Notes: generated by a model from the letters alone, not told the origin. 64,000 nt of DNA from Chryseobacterium gallinarum (GCF_001021975.1 NZ_CP009928.1:2232001-2296000), one strand, 5' to 3'; shown: positions 17,691-27,209, numbered from the stretch's first letter. A program made the numbers and translations.

Positions 17691-17981
17691 ATGTCAGTTA
17701 TTATTAAACCAGTTATTTCAGAAAAGGCTAATTACCTTACAGATTTAAGAGGTTCTTATTCTTTCTTAGTGAATCCTAAGGCGAATAAAATCGAGATCAA
17801 AAAGGCTGTTGAAGCAGCTTACGGTGTAAAAGTAGCAGACGTTAACACAATGATTTATGCTCCGAAGGTTTCTTCAAAATACACTAAAAAAGGTCTTCAA
17901 GTAGGAAAGACAAACAAATTGAAAAAAGCGGTAATCAAACTTGCTGAAGGTGAGGTTATCGATATTTTTGCTGTAAATTAA
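17691..17981 (+). CDS. rplW: 50S ribosomal protein L23
   Basis: L23 sits at the tunnel exit and is the docking site of trigger factor and SRP. The 96 residues start SVIIKPVISEKANYL and hold the segment FLVNPKANKIEIKKAVEAAYGV, with NTMIYAPK as the variable loop. It is in normal order between rplD and rplB. Confidence 0.97.
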   Translation: MSVIIKPVISEKANYLTDLRGSYSFLVNPKANKIEIKKAVEAAYGVKVADVNTMIYAPKVSSKYTKKGLQVGKTNKLKKAVIKLAEGEVIDIFAVN

Positions 17982-18003
17982 TTATTAATTATAAATAATA
18001 GTA

Positions 18004-18825
18004 ATGTCTGTTAGAAAATTAAAACCTATCACCCCGGGACAGAGATTCAGAATTGTAAACAATTTTGAGGAAATTACTACTAACAAGCCAGAGAAATCTC
18101 TAGTAGTTGGTATTAAAAAGTCAGGTGGACGTAACAACACAGGTAAAATGACCATGCGTTACACCGGAGGTGGACACAAAAAGAAATACAGAATTATTGA
18201 CTTCAAAAGAAACAAAGCAAACGTTGAAGCTACTGTAAAATCTGTAGAATACGATCCAAACAGAACTGCATTTATCGCTTTATTAGAATACGCAGACGGA
18301 GAGAAGAGATATATCATCGCTCCAAACGGTATCAAAGTAGATCAGAAAGTAGTATCAGGAGAAAGCGTTGAACCAAACGTAGGTAACGCAATGAAATTGA
18401 AAAATATTCCATTGGGTACTGTAATCTCTTGCGTTGAAATGAAGCCTGGACAAGGTGCTATTTTAGCAAGAAGTGCTGGTTCTTCAGCTCAATTAACTTC
18501 CAGAGATGGTAAATATGCAATCATCAAGTTACCTTCAGGAGAATCAAGAATGATCCTTACTGAGTGTATGGCAATGATTGGTTCAGTTTCCAACTCAGAT
18601 CACCAATTAACGGTATCAGGTAAGGCTGGTAGAAGCAGATGGTTAGGTAGAAGACCAAGAACAAGAGCGGTTGTAATGAACCCTGTAGATCACCCGATGG
18701 GTGGTGGTGAAGGACGTTCTTCAGGAGGTCACCCAAGATCTAGAAACGGTAAACCGGCTAAAGGTTACAAAACTAGAAAGAAAAACAAAGTGTCTAACCG
18801 TTACATCGTATCTAAAAGAAAATAA
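18004..18825 (+). CDS. rplB: 50S ribosomal protein L2
   Basis: L2 is needed for subunit joining and peptidyl transfer. The 273 residues include [18 protein letters not shown] at the start, the RNA-binding core [17 protein letters not shown], and the C-terminal [19 protein letters not shown] followed by [19 protein letters not shown]. That segment includes the conserved His near the catalytic centre. Length and order are normal. Confidence 0.98.
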   Translation: MSVRKLKPITPGQRFRIVNNFEEITTNKPEKSLVVGIKKSGGRNNTGKMTMRYTGGGHKKKYRIIDFKRNKANVEATVKSVEYDPNRTAFIALLEYADGEKRYIIAPNGIKVDQKVVSGESVEPNVGNAMKLKNIPLGTVISCVEMKPGQGAILARSAGSSAQLTSRDGKYAIIKLPSGESRMILTECMAMIGSVSNSDHQLTVSGKAGRSRWLGRRPRTRAVVMNPVDHPMGGGEGRSSGGHPRSRNGKPAKGYKTRKKNKVSNRYIVSKRK

Positions 18826-18827
18826 TT

Positions 18828-19106
18828 ATGGCAAGATCACTTAAAAAAGGACCGTTCATTCATCATACTTTAGATAAGAAGGTTCAGGCAAATATAGAGT
18901 CTGGTAAGAAGACAGTTATCAAAACTTGGTCTAGAGCATCTATGATCTCTCCGGACTTCGTAGGACAAACTATCGCTGTACACAACGGGAAATCTTTTAT
19001 CCCTGTTTACGTTACAGAAAACATGGTTGGTCACAAGTTAGGCGAATTTTCTCCAACAAGATCTTTCAGAGGTCATGGTGGTAACAAAAACAAAGGAAGC
19101 AGATAA
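18828..19106 (+). CDS. rpsS: 30S ribosomal protein S19
   Basis: S19 forms part of the 30S head with S13 and contacts the A-site region. The 92 residues start [19 protein letters not shown] and contain [18 protein letters not shown] and [17 protein letters not shown]. It is 2 nt from both neighbours, which implies coupled translation. Confidence 0.98.
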   Translation: MARSLKKGPFIHHTLDKKVQANIESGKKTVIKTWSRASMISPDFVGQTIAVHNGKSFIPVYVTENMVGHKLGEFSPTRSFRGHGGNKNKGSR

Positions 19107-19108
19107 AC

Positions 19109-19507
19109 ATGGGATCTAGAAAACAAGATAGCGCAATCGCAAGAAAAGAAGCAAACAAAGACGTTGTTAAAGCTTCATTAAATAATTGCCCGTCTTCTCC
19201 AAGAAAAATGAGATTAGTTGCTGATATCATCAGAGGAGAGCAGGTAGACAAAGCACTTTATATCCTAAAGTATTCTAAGAAAGAAGCTTCTAACAAATTA
19301 GAAAAATTACTTCTTTCTGCAATTGCCAACTGGCAAGTGAAAAACGAAGGAGCTGACATTGAGGAAGCCAACCTTATCGTTAAAGAAATCTTCGTGGATA
19401 GTGCAAGACAATTGAAGAGACTAAGACCAGCTCCACAAGGTAGAGGGTATAGAATCAGAAAAAGATCTAACCACGTTACATTAATCTTAGGTAACAAAGA
19501 AAATTAA
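19109..19507 (+). CDS. rplV: 50S ribosomal protein L22
   Basis: L22 lines the exit tunnel, and its beta hairpin is a site of macrolide resistance changes. The 132 residues include [20 protein letters not shown], the helix [20 protein letters not shown] and the hairpin [20 protein letters not shown]. An N-terminal extension of about 20 residues ([19 protein letters not shown]) is longer than in E. coli. Confidence 0.97.
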   Translation: MGSRKQDSAIARKEANKDVVKASLNNCPSSPRKMRLVADIIRGEQVDKALYILKYSKKEASNKLEKLLLSAIANWQVKNEGADIEEANLIVKEIFVDSARQLKRLRPAPQGRGYRIRKRSNHVTLILGNKEN

Positions 19508-19514
19508 TCAAGGT

Positions 19515-20261
19515 ATGGGACAGAAGACAAATCCAATTGGTAACAGATTAGGTATCATCAGAGGATGGGATTCTAACTGGTTTGGTGGAAACGATTATGG
19601 AGACAGAATCGCTGAAGACTACAAAATCAGAAGATACCTTGAAGCTAGATTATCTAAAGGTGGTATTTCAAAAATTTATATTGAAAGAACTTTAAAATTA
19701 GTTACAGTAACTATTACTACTGCTAGACCGGGACTTATCATCGGTAAAGGAGGTCAGGAAGTTGATAAATTGAAAGAAGAGTTGAAAAAACTTACAGGTA
19801 AGGATATTCAAATCAACATCTTCGAAATCAAAAGACCTGAATTAGATGCTGTATTGGTTGCTGATAGTATTTCTAAGCAAATTGAAAACAGAATTTCTTA
19901 CAGAAGAGCTGTTAAAATGGCAATGGCAAGTACTATGAGAATGGGTGCTGAAGGTATCAAAGTTCAGATCTCTGGTAGATTAAACGGTGCTGAAATGGCA
20001 AGATCAGAATCTTTCAAAGAAGGAAGAATTCCATTGTCAACTTTCAGAGCTGATATCGATTACCACTGGGCTGAAGCTCACACTACTTACGGTAGACTAG
20101 GTGTAAAAGTTTGGATCATGAAAGGTGAGGTTTACGGTAAAAGAGAACTTTCTCCACTAGTGGGACAACAGAAAAAAGGTGGTCAGTCTGACAGAGGAAA
20201 CAGAGGAGGAGACAGAGACAACAGAAGACCTAGAAAAAACAACAATAACAATAATAATTAA
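19515..20261 (+). CDS. rpsC: 30S ribosomal protein S3
   Basis: S3 is at the mRNA entry site and has helicase-like contacts with mRNA. The 248 residues start [20 protein letters not shown] and contain the KH domain motif [20 protein letters not shown], then [20 protein letters not shown]. The C-terminus is a low-complexity Arg/Asn tail ending in seven Asn, absent from E. coli S3; such tails are seen in Bacteroidota. A 105-bp spacer with an unusual inverted heptamer repeat follows. Confidence 0.98.
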   Translation: MGQKTNPIGNRLGIIRGWDSNWFGGNDYGDRIAEDYKIRRYLEARLSKGGISKIYIERTLKLVTVTITTARPGLIIGKGGQEVDKLKEELKKLTGKDIQINIFEIKRPELDAVLVADSISKQIENRISYRRAVKMAMASTMRMGAEGIKVQISGRLNGAEMARSESFKEGRIPLSTFRADIDYHWAEAHTTYGRLGVKVWIMKGEVYGKRELSPLVGQQKKGGQSDRGNRGGDRDNRRPRKNNNNNNN

Positions 20262-20358
20262 TTAGAAGTTAGAAGATAGAAACTAGAAATTAGATCTTCC
20301 GTTACAAGAACTGATTCAATTTTATCTAACATCTAACATCTAACGTCTAACATCTAAT
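20261..20358. repeat. Inverted repeat built of heptamers inside the ribosomal operon
   Basis: The right arm (20324-20358) is five heptamers: ATCTAAC three times, then GTCTAAC and ATCTAAT. The left arm (20261-20295) is five TTAGAAG-like heptamers. The arms are complementary at 27 of 35 positions across a 28-nt loop. In RNA it could fold into a long imperfect hairpin between rpsC and rplP. It looks like an inserted element rather than a terminator because no T-run follows. Confidence 0.75.
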
Positions 20359-20366
20359 ATTAAATT

Positions 20367-20792
20367 ATGTTACAACCAAAAAGAACCAAATTCCGTAGAG
20401 TTCACAAGATGAAGATGAAGGGGAATGCCCAGAGAGGTAGTCAACTTGCATACGGAACTTTTGGGATCAAAGCTACTGAAGGAGCTTGGATCACTGCAAG
20501 ACAAATTGAAGCGGCTCGTATCGCTGCGACAAGATATATGAAGAGAGAAGGTCAACTATGGATCAAAATCTTCCCGGATAAGCCAATTACTAAGAAACCA
20601 GCTGAAGTAAGGATGGGTAAAGGTAAAGGTGCTGTTGAATACTGGGTAGCTGTAGTAAAACCAGGTAAAATTATGTTCGAAGTAGGAGGAGTTCCTTACG
20701 AAGTTGCGAAAGAAGCTCTTAGACTTGCTGCACAGAAATTACCAGTAGTTACTAAATTCATCGTTGCTAACGATTTTGTTAAACCTCTATAA
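20367..20792 (+). CDS. rplP: 50S ribosomal protein L16
   Basis: L16 stabilises the A-site tRNA acceptor end. The 141 residues start [19 protein letters not shown] and contain [40 protein letters not shown] and the late-assembly helix [15 protein letters not shown]. The start lies directly after the heptamer inverted repeat. Confidence 0.98.
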   Translation: MLQPKRTKFRRVHKMKMKGNAQRGSQLAYGTFGIKATEGAWITARQIEAARIAATRYMKREGQLWIKIFPDKPITKKPAEVRMGKGKGAVEYWVAVVKPGKIMFEVGGVPYEVAKEALRLAAQKLPVVTKFIVANDFVKPL

Positions 20793-20804
20793 TCTTTGAA
20801 TACA

Positions 20805-20990
20805 ATGAAAAAAGCTGATATTAAAAATCTAAGCGCGGGTGATATTCAAGCTCAATTAACTGAAGCAAAAGCTCAATATTCTAAATTGAAATTGGCTCAT
20901 GCTATCAGCCCAATTGAAAACCCTATTCAAATCAAAGATTTGAGAAAAACAATCGCAAGACTAAACACTGAGTTAACTAACAAACAATAA
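20805..20990 (+). CDS. rpmC: 50S ribosomal protein L29
   Basis: L29 is a small two-helix protein near the tunnel exit. I start it at the ATG at 20805 (MKKADIKNLSAGDIQ, 61 residues); an upstream TTG at 20796 would add three residues and is unlikely. The conserved NPIQIKDLRKTIARLNTEL is near the C-terminus. Confidence 0.95.
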   Translation: MKKADIKNLSAGDIQAQLTEAKAQYSKLKLAHAISPIENPIQIKDLRKTIARLNTELTNKQ

Positions 20991-21002
20991 TTTCATTTTA
21001 CA

Positions 21003-21257
21003 ATGGATAGAAATTTAAGAAAAGAAAGAATCGGAGTGGTTTCCAGCAATAAAATGGAAAAGACCATTGTTGTTAGTGAAACGATGAGAATGAAGCACCC
21101 GATGTACGGTAAATTCGTATTAAAAACGAAAAAATATACTGCACACGACGAGAACAATGAGTGCAACGAAGGAGATACAGTTTTGATCCAGGAAACTAGA
21201 CCTTTGAGCAAGAACAAGAGATGGAGATTAGTAAGAATCATTGAAAAAGCTAAGTAA
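21003..21257 (+). CDS. rpsQ: 30S ribosomal protein S17
   Basis: S17 is a primary 16S rRNA binding protein with an OB fold. The 84 residues include [20 protein letters not shown], the motif [20 protein letters not shown], and [20 protein letters not shown]. Gaps are 12 nt before and 2 nt after. Confidence 0.97.
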   Translation: MDRNLRKERIGVVSSNKMEKTIVVSETMRMKHPMYGKFVLKTKKYTAHDENNECNEGDTVLIQETRPLSKNKRWRLVRIIEKAK

Positions 21258-21259
21258 TA

Positions 21260-21628
21260 ATGTTACAAACAGAATCAAGATTAAAAGTTGCTGATAACAC
21301 AGGTGCAAAAGAAGTACTGGTTATCAGAGTTCTGGGAGGAACCAGAAGAAGATATGCTTCAGTTGGTGATAAAATCGTTGTTACTATCAAGGATTCTACA
21401 CCATCAGGAAACGCTAAAAAAGGTCAGGTATCTAAAGCTGTAGTAGTAAGAACGAAAAAAGCAGTAAGAAGAAAAGATGGTTCATACATCAAATTCGACG
21501 ACAATGCTTGTGTATTACTAAACGCAGCGGGAGAAATGAGAGGAACGCGTGTTTTCGGACCAGTTGCTCGTGAGTTGAGAGACAAAGAATATATGAAAAT
21601 CATTTCATTAGCTCCTGAAGTACTTTAA
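21260..21628 (+). CDS. rplN: 50S ribosomal protein L14
   Basis: L14 lies at the subunit interface, forms a bridge with 16S rRNA and binds the silencing factor RsfS in other bacteria. The 122 residues start [20 protein letters not shown] and contain [20 protein letters not shown] and the typical [10 protein letters not shown], ending [20 protein letters not shown]. It is the first gene of the classical spc operon, here continuous with the upstream genes. Confidence 0.98.
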   Translation: MLQTESRLKVADNTGAKEVLVIRVLGGTRRRYASVGDKIVVTIKDSTPSGNAKKGQVSKAVVVRTKKAVRRKDGSYIKFDDNACVLLNAAGEMRGTRVFGPVARELRDKEYMKIISLAPEVL

Positions 21629-21649
21629 TTTTTAAAATTTTTTAAAGAA

Positions 21650-21976
21650 ATGTCAAAGTTAAAAATAAAAAGAGGAGATAACGTCATCATTACTACTGGT
21701 AAGAAAGATATCAAAGGTAAGACTGGTGAAGTTATTGAAGTGATCAAGAAAGAAGGTAGAGACCCTAGAGTAGTTGTTGCAGGACTTAACATCATCAAAA
21801 AGCACGTTAAGCCTTCAGCTTCAAATCCTCAAGGAGGAATCGTTGAAAGAGAAGCTTCTATTCATATCTCAAACGTAGCTTTAGTAGGTAAAGACGGAAA
21901 AGCTATCAAAGTAGGTTACAAAATCGAAGGAGATAAGAAAGTAAGAATCAACAAAAAAACGGGTGAAACTTTATAA
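21650..21976 (+). CDS. rplX: 50S ribosomal protein L24
   Basis: L24 initiates 50S assembly. The 108 residues contain the KOW motif region KLKIKRGDNVIITTGKKDIK and GLNIIKKHVKPS, then GGIVEREASIHISNVALV. Length and order are normal; rplE follows after 13 nt. Confidence 0.97.
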   Translation: MSKLKIKRGDNVIITTGKKDIKGKTGEVIEVIKKEGRDPRVVVAGLNIIKKHVKPSASNPQGGIVEREASIHISNVALVGKDGKAIKVGYKIEGDKKVRINKKTGETL

Positions 21977-21989
21977 TTTTAAATAACAC

Positions 21990-22541
21990 ATGGAATATAT
22001 AGCAAGACCCAAAAAAGCATATAAAGAGAAAATTGTTCCTGCAATGATGGAAGAATTCGGGTACAAGTCAGTAATGCAAGTACCTAGATTAGAGAAAATC
22101 GTTGTATCACAAGGTTTAGGTGATGCTACTGCAGACAAGAAAATCATTGACTATGCTGTAGAAGAACTTACAAATATCACTGGTCAAAAGGCTGTTGGTA
22201 CGATCTCTAAGAAAGACGAAGCTGCTTTCAAATTGAGAAAAGGAATGCCTGTAGGTGCTAAAGTAACATTGAGAGCTGACAAGATGTATGAGTTCTTAGA
22301 CAGACTTACTTCTTCTGCTTTACCACGTATCAGAGATTTCTCTGGTATCAAAGCAGATGGTTTCGATGGTAGAGGTAACTACAACTTAGGGATTACTGAG
22401 CAGATTATCTTCCCTGAAATCGTAATTGACAAAGTGAAAAAAATCCAGGGGATGGACATCACTTTCGTAACAACTGCGAAAACAGATAAAGAAGCTAAAG
22501 CATTATTAACTCACTTCGGTTTACCATTTAAAAAGAACTAA
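21990..22541 (+). CDS. rplE: 50S ribosomal protein L5
   Basis: L5 binds 5S rRNA in the central protuberance and contacts P-site tRNA. The 183 residues contain [51 protein letters not shown] and [20 protein letters not shown]. It lies 3 nt before rpsN. Confidence 0.98.
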   Translation: MEYIARPKKAYKEKIVPAMMEEFGYKSVMQVPRLEKIVVSQGLGDATADKKIIDYAVEELTNITGQKAVGTISKKDEAAFKLRKGMPVGAKVTLRADKMYEFLDRLTSSALPRIRDFSGIKADGFDGRGNYNLGITEQIIFPEIVIDKVKKIQGMDITFVTTAKTDKEAKALLTHFGLPFKKN

Positions 22542-22544
22542 GAA

Positions 22545-22814
22545 ATGGCTAAAGAATCAATGAAAGCGCGTGAGCGCAAAAGAGAAGCACTAGTTGCTAA
22601 ATACGCTGCTAAAAGACAAGCTCTTAAAGAAGCAGGTGATTACGAAGGGCTTCAAAAATTACCTAAAAATGCTTCTCCTGTAAGATTACACAACAGATGT
22701 AAACTAACAGGTAGACCAAGAGGATATATGAGAACGTTCGGTATTTCCAGAGTAACTTTCAGAGAAATGGCAAACAACGGTCTTATCCCGGGAGTAAGAA
22801 AAGCTAGTTGGTAA
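22545..22814 (+). CDS. rpsN: 30S ribosomal protein S14
   Basis: S14 is a head protein of the 30S subunit. With 89 residues and no CxxC pairs it is the long, zinc-independent form, with the conserved [20 protein letters not shown] and [21 protein letters not shown]-type end. It is followed by a 144-bp spacer that holds a terminator-like hairpin. Confidence 0.97.
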   Translation: MAKESMKARERKREALVAKYAAKRQALKEAGDYEGLQKLPKNASPVRLHNRCKLTGRPRGYMRTFGISRVTFREMANNGLIPGVRKASW

Positions 22815-22862
22815 CAATTACAAATTAATCGGGACAATTAAGTTGTTCAGATACTAAAGATA

Positions 22863-22901
22863 AAAATATCAGACCTAAGATTTTCTGAAGTCTGATATTT
22901 T
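22863..22901 (+). terminator. Terminator-like hairpin inside the operon, between rpsN and rpsH
   Basis: A perfect 12-bp stem (AAAATATCAGAC with GTCTGATATTTT) encloses a 15-nt loop. The T-run after the stem is short, so it may attenuate or mark RNA processing instead of ending transcription fully. Confidence 0.55.
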
Positions 22902-22958
22902 ACTCTTCAAGTCTTTGCAAAACTGATTGTTCTTTAACCAATAATTTATAAAAGAAAA

Positions 22959-23357
22959 ATGGTAACAGATCCAATTTCAGATTTCCTAACAAGAGTAAGG
23001 AACGCACAAAGCGCAGGCCACAAAGTGGTGGAAATTCCTGCATCGAAAATCAAAAAGGAGATTACTAAGATCTTATTTGATCAAGGGTATATCTTAAACT
23101 ACAAGTTTGAAGATAACGCTGTTCAAGGAGTGATCAAAATCGCTTTAAAGTACGACAAGCAAACCAACAAACCAGCTATCAAGTCTATCCAAAGAGCTTC
23201 TAGACCAGGTTTGAGACAGTACAAAGGTTCAACTGAACTTCCAAGAGTACTAAACGGTTTGGGTATTTCTATCATCTCTACTTCAAAAGGAGTAATGACT
23301 GACAAGAAAGCTAGAGAAGAGAAAGTAGGCGGTGAAGTAATCTGCTATGTTTATTAA
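22959..23357 (+). CDS. rpsH: 30S ribosomal protein S8
   Basis: S8 binds the central domain of 16S rRNA and in E. coli represses the spc operon. The 132 residues start MVTDPISDFLTRVRNAQSAG and contain IKSIQRASRPGLRQYKG and the C-terminal GISIISTSKGVMTDKKARE. It is preceded by the longest gap of the second half of the cluster, which could be a regulatory point. Confidence 0.98.
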   Translation: MVTDPISDFLTRVRNAQSAGHKVVEIPASKIKKEITKILFDQGYILNYKFEDNAVQGVIKIALKYDKQTNKPAIKSIQRASRPGLRQYKGSTELPRVLNGLGISIISTSKGVMTDKKAREEKVGGEVICYVY

Positions 23358-23374
23358 TTTTTAATCAGAGGAAA

Positions 23375-23920
23375 ATGTCAAGAATTGGTAAAGCAATTAT
23401 AACAATTCCAGCAGGAGTTACAATCACTGAAAACAACGGTGTGGTAACTGTAAAAGGAGCGAAAGGAGAACTTTCCCAGGAGCTTACAGCAGGAATTACT
23501 TTAGAACAAAAAGATGGTGAGCTTAACGTAAACAGACCATCTGATTCTAAACAACACAAAGCGCTTCACGGTTTATACAGAGCGTTGATCGCTAACATGG
23601 TCGTTGGTGTATCAGAAGGTTTCGAAAAGAAACTAGAACTAGTAGGAGTAGGATACAGAGCTTCTCACTCAGGTCAAAAACTTGAGTTAGCTTTAGGATT
23701 CTCTCACGGTATCGTATTAGAACTTCCAAGTGAAGTAAAAGTAGATACATTGACTGAAAAAGGTAAAAACCCAATTATTACTTTAACGTCTCATGACAAG
23801 CAACTTCTAGGAATGGTTACTGCAAAGATCCGTTCTTTCAGAAAGCCTGAGCCATACAAAGGAAAAGGTGTAAGATTCGTTGGTGAAAATGTTAGACGTA
23901 AAGCTGGTAAATCTGCTTAA
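23375..23920 (+). CDS. rplF: 50S ribosomal protein L6
   Basis: L6 sits near the factor-binding site. The 181 residues contain two similar domains, with MSRIGKAIITIPAGVTITEN at the start, LVGVGYRASHSGQKLELALG in the middle and the family signature PEPYKGKGVRFVGENVRRKAG at the end. No anomalies. Confidence 0.98.
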   Translation: MSRIGKAIITIPAGVTITENNGVVTVKGAKGELSQELTAGITLEQKDGELNVNRPSDSKQHKALHGLYRALIANMVVGVSEGFEKKLELVGVGYRASHSGQKLELALGFSHGIVLELPSEVKVDTLTEKGKNPIITLTSHDKQLLGMVTAKIRSFRKPEPYKGKGVRFVGENVRRKAGKSA

Positions 23921-23935
23921 TAAATTATAAGTATT

Positions 23936-24289
23936 ATGGCATTAAGTAAATTAGAAAAAAGAATAAGAATCAAAAGAAGAGTAAGAGGAAAAATCTCTGG
24001 TTCTTCTGAATTGCCAAGATTATCTGTATACAAAAGTAATAAGGAAATTTACGCTCAGTTAATCGACGATAAAAATGGTAAAACTTTAGCATCAGCTTCT
24101 TCCAGAGAGAAAGGCGTAGACGCTAAAGGGACTAAGACAGAAGTTTCTACAGCTGTTGGTAAAGCTATTGCTGCTAAAGCTATCGCTGCAGGAATCGAAA
24201 ATATTGTATTCGACAGAAACGGATTCGTATACCACGGTAGAGTAAAAGCTTTAGCGGATGGTGCGAGAGAAGGAGGACTTAAATTCTAA
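23936..24289 (+). CDS. rplR: 50S ribosomal protein L18
   Basis: L18 binds 5S rRNA together with L5. The 117 residues contain [38 protein letters not shown] and the C-terminal [20 protein letters not shown] followed by AREGGLKF, all typical. Confidence 0.98.
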   Translation: MALSKLEKRIRIKRRVRGKISGSSELPRLSVYKSNKEIYAQLIDDKNGKTLASASSREKGVDAKGTKTEVSTAVGKAIAAKAIAAGIENIVFDRNGFVYHGRVKALADGAREGGLKF

Positions 24290-24307
24290 TCATTAAATTT
24301 CGGAAAT

Positions 24308-24829
24308 ATGTTAGGACTAGATAATATAGAAAGAGTAAAACCGGGAGGATTAGAATTAAAAGATCGTCTCGTAGCTGTTAACAGAGTAACAAAAGTAACT
24401 AAAGGAGGTAGGGCTTTCGGATTTTCTGCTATCGTTGTAGTAGGAAATGAAGAAGGTATTATCGGTTTCGGTTTAGGGAAATCTAAAGAAGTTGCTTCTG
24501 CAATTGCTAAAGCAGTTGAAGATGCTAAGAAAAACCTTGTGAAAGTTCCTGTAATGAACCATACTATTCCTCACCAGACTACTGCCAGATACGGTGGTGC
24601 AGATATCTTCCTGAGACCTGCTTCTCACGGTACCGGATTGATCGCTGGTGGTGCGGTAAGAGCAGTATTGGAATCAGCTGGTATTCACGATATCCTTTCA
24701 AAATCTAAAGGATCTTCTAACCCTCACAACGTGGTGAAAGCTACTTTCAAAGCGTTATTGGATATCAGAAGACCTGAAGAAATCGCTAGAATGAGAGGAG
24801 TTTCTCTAAGTAAAGTGTTTAACGGTTAA
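24308..24829 (+). CDS. rpsE: 30S ribosomal protein S5
   Basis: S5 is at the mRNA entry channel and affects decoding accuracy. The 173 residues contain [20 protein letters not shown] with the family signature around [20 protein letters not shown], and [19 protein letters not shown]. rpmD follows after 11 nt. Confidence 0.98.
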   Translation: MLGLDNIERVKPGGLELKDRLVAVNRVTKVTKGGRAFGFSAIVVVGNEEGIIGFGLGKSKEVASAIAKAVEDAKKNLVKVPVMNHTIPHQTTARYGGADIFLRPASHGTGLIAGGAVRAVLESAGIHDILSKSKGSSNPHNVVKATFKALLDIRRPEEIARMRGVSLSKVFNG

Positions 24830-24840
24830 TAATTAAAACA

Positions 24841-25017
24841 ATGGCAACAATTAAAGTAAAGCAAGTAAGAAGCGCTATTGGTAGAACAAAAACCCAAAAG
24901 AGAACGCTTGAAGCATTAGGATTAAAGAAACTTCACCAAGTTGTAGAACACGAAGCTACTCCTTCTATCTTAGGAATGATAGCTGCAGTAAGTCACTTAC
25001 TTGAAGTTCAAAAATAA
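24841..25017 (+). CDS. rpmD: 50S ribosomal protein L30
   Basis: This short gene reads MATIKVKQVRSAIGRTKTQK, then continues to a total of 58 residues with LGLKKLHQVVEHEATPSILG, the L30 core. L30 is a small 50S protein near the 5S rRNA region. The position between rpsE and rplO is the conserved one. Confidence 0.97.
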   Translation: MATIKVKQVRSAIGRTKTQKRTLEALGLKKLHQVVEHEATPSILGMIAAVSHLLEVQK

Positions 25018-25038
25018 TTTTATAAAAGAGAAATTAAA

Positions 25039-25488
25039 ATGAATTTAAATAATATACAACCAGCTGCAGGATCTACTTTCAATTCAAAAAGAATTGGTAG
25101 AGGTCAGGGTTCCGGAAAAGGAGGTACTTCAACAAAAGGACATAAAGGTCAAAAATCCAGAGCTGGTTATTCTCAGAAGATCGGTTTTGAAGGTGGACAG
25201 ATGCCTTTACAAAGAAGATTACCTAAATTCGGATTCAAAAACGTAAACAGAAAAGAGTTTAGAGGAATTAACCTTGATACTATCCAGACTTTAATCGAGA
25301 ACAAATCCATCACAGGAGATATCACGAAAGAAGTTTTAGTAGAAAACGGTTTAGTTTCTAAAAACGAATTAGTGAAAATTATGGGTAGAGGAGAATTGAA
25401 ATCTGCGGTTTCAATCTCTGCTGACAAATTCACTAAATCTGCTGAAGAGCTTATTGCTAAGGCAGGTGGAAAAGCAATTACCTTATAA
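25039..25488 (+). CDS. rplO: 50S ribosomal protein L15
   Basis: L15 is a late-assembly protein that reaches into the 23S core. The 149 residues have the Gly/Lys-rich N-terminal extension (SKRIGRGQGSGKGGTSTKGH) and QMPLQRRLPKFGFKNVNRKE, then a globular C-terminal domain. secY follows after 9 nt. Confidence 0.98.
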   Translation: MNLNNIQPAAGSTFNSKRIGRGQGSGKGGTSTKGHKGQKSRAGYSQKIGFEGGQMPLQRRLPKFGFKNVNRKEFRGINLDTIQTLIENKSITGDITKEVLVENGLVSKNELVKIMGRGELKSAVSISADKFTKSAEELIAKAGGKAITL

Positions 25489-25497
25489 TACTTACTA

Positions 25498-26877
25498 ATG
25501 AAAGAATTTATACAAACACTTAAAAATATTTGGAGTCTTAAAGAATTGAGAGATAAAATTCTCTTCACTTTAGGGATAATCCTTGTGTATAGATTCGCAT
25601 CTTATATCTCACTTCCGGCAATTAACCTTGCAGAAGTGGGAGATCTCTTAGAGCATTATAAAAATCAAGGCGGTAACAAGCAAGGAGCAGGTCTCCTTGG
25701 CTTGCTTTCGTCGTTTACGGGGGGAGCTTTCAGCCACGCTTCCGTAATGGCGTTGGGTATCATGCCTTATATTTCTGCTTCTATTATTGTTCAGTTGATG
25801 GGGATGGCTATTCCTTATCTTCAGAAGCTTCAGAAAGATGGAGAGTCAGGTAGAAATACATTGAACCAAATTACAAGATGGTTAACGATCGGGGTTTGTC
25901 TGGTACAGGCACCTTCTTACTTAACTTCTATTACTCAATTATTCTTACCGTATGCTCAGTTCCAGTCTGCATACTATGTAGAGCCAAATTCAATCATGTT
26001 CTGGTTACCAAGTATTGTTATTTTGGTTGCCGGTTCAGTATTTGCAATGTGGCTAGGTGAAAAGATTACCGATAAGGGAATCGGAAATGGTATCTCTATC
26101 CTGATTATGGTGGGGATCCTTTCAAGATTACCTGAGGCATTCGTACAGGAGATAGCCGTGCAGAACGGAAAAGGGGGAATGGGATCTATCATGATCCTTA
26201 TTGAAGTATTATTCTGGATGTTAGTAGTTCTTTTAGCAGTGATCTTATCAGTAGCTGTTAGAAAAATTCCCATTCAGTATGTAAGCAGAGCTCAAGCAAG
26301 AGGAGGTGTAAACAGAAATCTTATGCAGGGAGCAAGACAATGGATTCCATTGAAAGTAAATGCTGCTGGTGTAATGCCGATTATCTTTGCCCAGGCATTG
26401 ATGTTCGTACCAGGATTATTAACCAAATTCGATGAGTCTAATACTTTTCTTGCAGGTTTCAAGAATGTTTTTAGCTGGCAGTACAACGTATTGTTTGCGC
26501 TATTAATTATTATCTTCTCATTTTTCTATACTGCGATTACAATTCCGGTAAACCAGATGGCTGATGATTTAAAGAGAAACGGAGGTTTAGTACCAAAAGT
26601 AAGACCCGGAAAAGAAACCGCTGATTATTTAGATGATATTTTATCAAAAATTACCTTGCCAGGTGCAATTTTTTTATCTATCTTTGCAGTCCTTCCGGCA
26701 ATTGTGCATGGAAGCTTTGTTCAGACAGATGCGTTTGCCCTATTTTTCGGGGGAACGTCCCTATTAATTATGGTGGGTGTAATTTTAGATACAGTTCAAC
26801 AGATTAATACATATCTGCTGAACCATCATTATGATGGCTTAATGCAGTCTAAATTATCAAGAACGACTGGATATTAA
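25498..26877 (+). CDS. secY: Protein translocase subunit SecY
   Basis: SecY is the channel-forming subunit of the SecYEG translocon, which exports and inserts proteins. The 459 residues give ten membrane segments. Family motifs visible are SLPAINLAEVGDLLEHYK (first periplasmic part), ALGIMPYISASIIVQLMGMA, GKGIGNGISILI-type loop (DKGIGNGISILIMVGI), and the cytosolic loops IPIQYVSRAQARGG and DDLKRNGGLVPKVRPGKETA. It lies in its conserved place after rplO; adk and map are not here. Confidence 0.98.
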   Translation: MKEFIQTLKNIWSLKELRDKILFTLGIILVYRFASYISLPAINLAEVGDLLEHYKNQGGNKQGAGLLGLLSSFTGGAFSHASVMALGIMPYISASIIVQLMGMAIPYLQKLQKDGESGRNTLNQITRWLTIGVCLVQAPSYLTSITQLFLPYAQFQSAYYVEPNSIMFWLPSIVILVAGSVFAMWLGEKITDKGIGNGISILIMVGILSRLPEAFVQEIAVQNGKGGMGSIMILIEVLFWMLVVLLAVILSVAVRKIPIQYVSRAQARGGVNRNLMQGARQWIPLKVNAAGVMPIIFAQALMFVPGLLTKFDESNTFLAGFKNVFSWQYNVLFALLIIIFSFFYTAITIPVNQMADDLKRNGGLVPKVRPGKETADYLDDILSKITLPGAIFLSIFAVLPAIVHGSFVQTDAFALFFGGTSLLIMVGVILDTVQQINTYLLNHHYDGLMQSKLSRTTGY

Positions 26878-26880
26878 TTT

Positions 26881-27096
26881 ATGGCAAAACAAAAACATAT
26901 TGAACAGGATGGCGTGATCGTGGAAGCACTTTCGAACGCCATGTTCCGTGTAGAGCTGGAAAATGGGCATATCCTTATTGCTCATATCTCCGGCAAAATG
27001 AGAATGCATTATATTAAACTTTTACCTGGAGATAAGGTGAAACTAGAAATGTCTCCTTATGATTTAACGAAAGGGAGAATCACATTTAGATATTAA
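26881..27096 (+). CDS. infA: Translation initiation factor IF-1
   Basis: IF-1 blocks the A-site during initiation and aids IF-2 and IF-3. The 71-residue OB-fold protein starts [20 protein letters not shown] and contains [20 protein letters not shown] and the ending [12 protein letters not shown]. It is 3 nt after secY. Confidence 0.98.
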   Translation: MAKQKHIEQDGVIVEALSNAMFRVELENGHILIAHISGKMRMHYIKLLPGDKVKLEMSPYDLTKGRITFRY

Positions 27097-27103
27097 ACAA
27101 TTA

Positions 27104-27186
27104 GCCAAATGGAATACTCATTCCATTTGGCATTTGTAAAAAATAAATACTATCAAAAATGAAATCTCATGATTCCATTCGATAGT
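27104..27186. other. Two consecutive stem-loops between infA and rpmJ
   Basis: The first (27104-27131) is a perfect 12-bp stem, GCCAAATGGAAT with ATTCCATTTGGC, around ACTC. The second (27149-27186) has a 9-bp stem with one mismatch (AATGAAATC with GATTCCATT) around TCAT, extended outward by ACTATC with GATAGT. Neither has a T-run. They may control the level of downstream genes or be RNA-processing sites. Confidence 0.65.
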
Positions 27187-27209
27187 TATAAAAAAATAAA
27201 TATTTTCAA

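Noticed and set aside
20261..20358. Heptamer array considered as a CRISPR
   Set aside because: Units are 7 nt with no spacers; CRISPR repeats are 20-40 nt with unique spacers.
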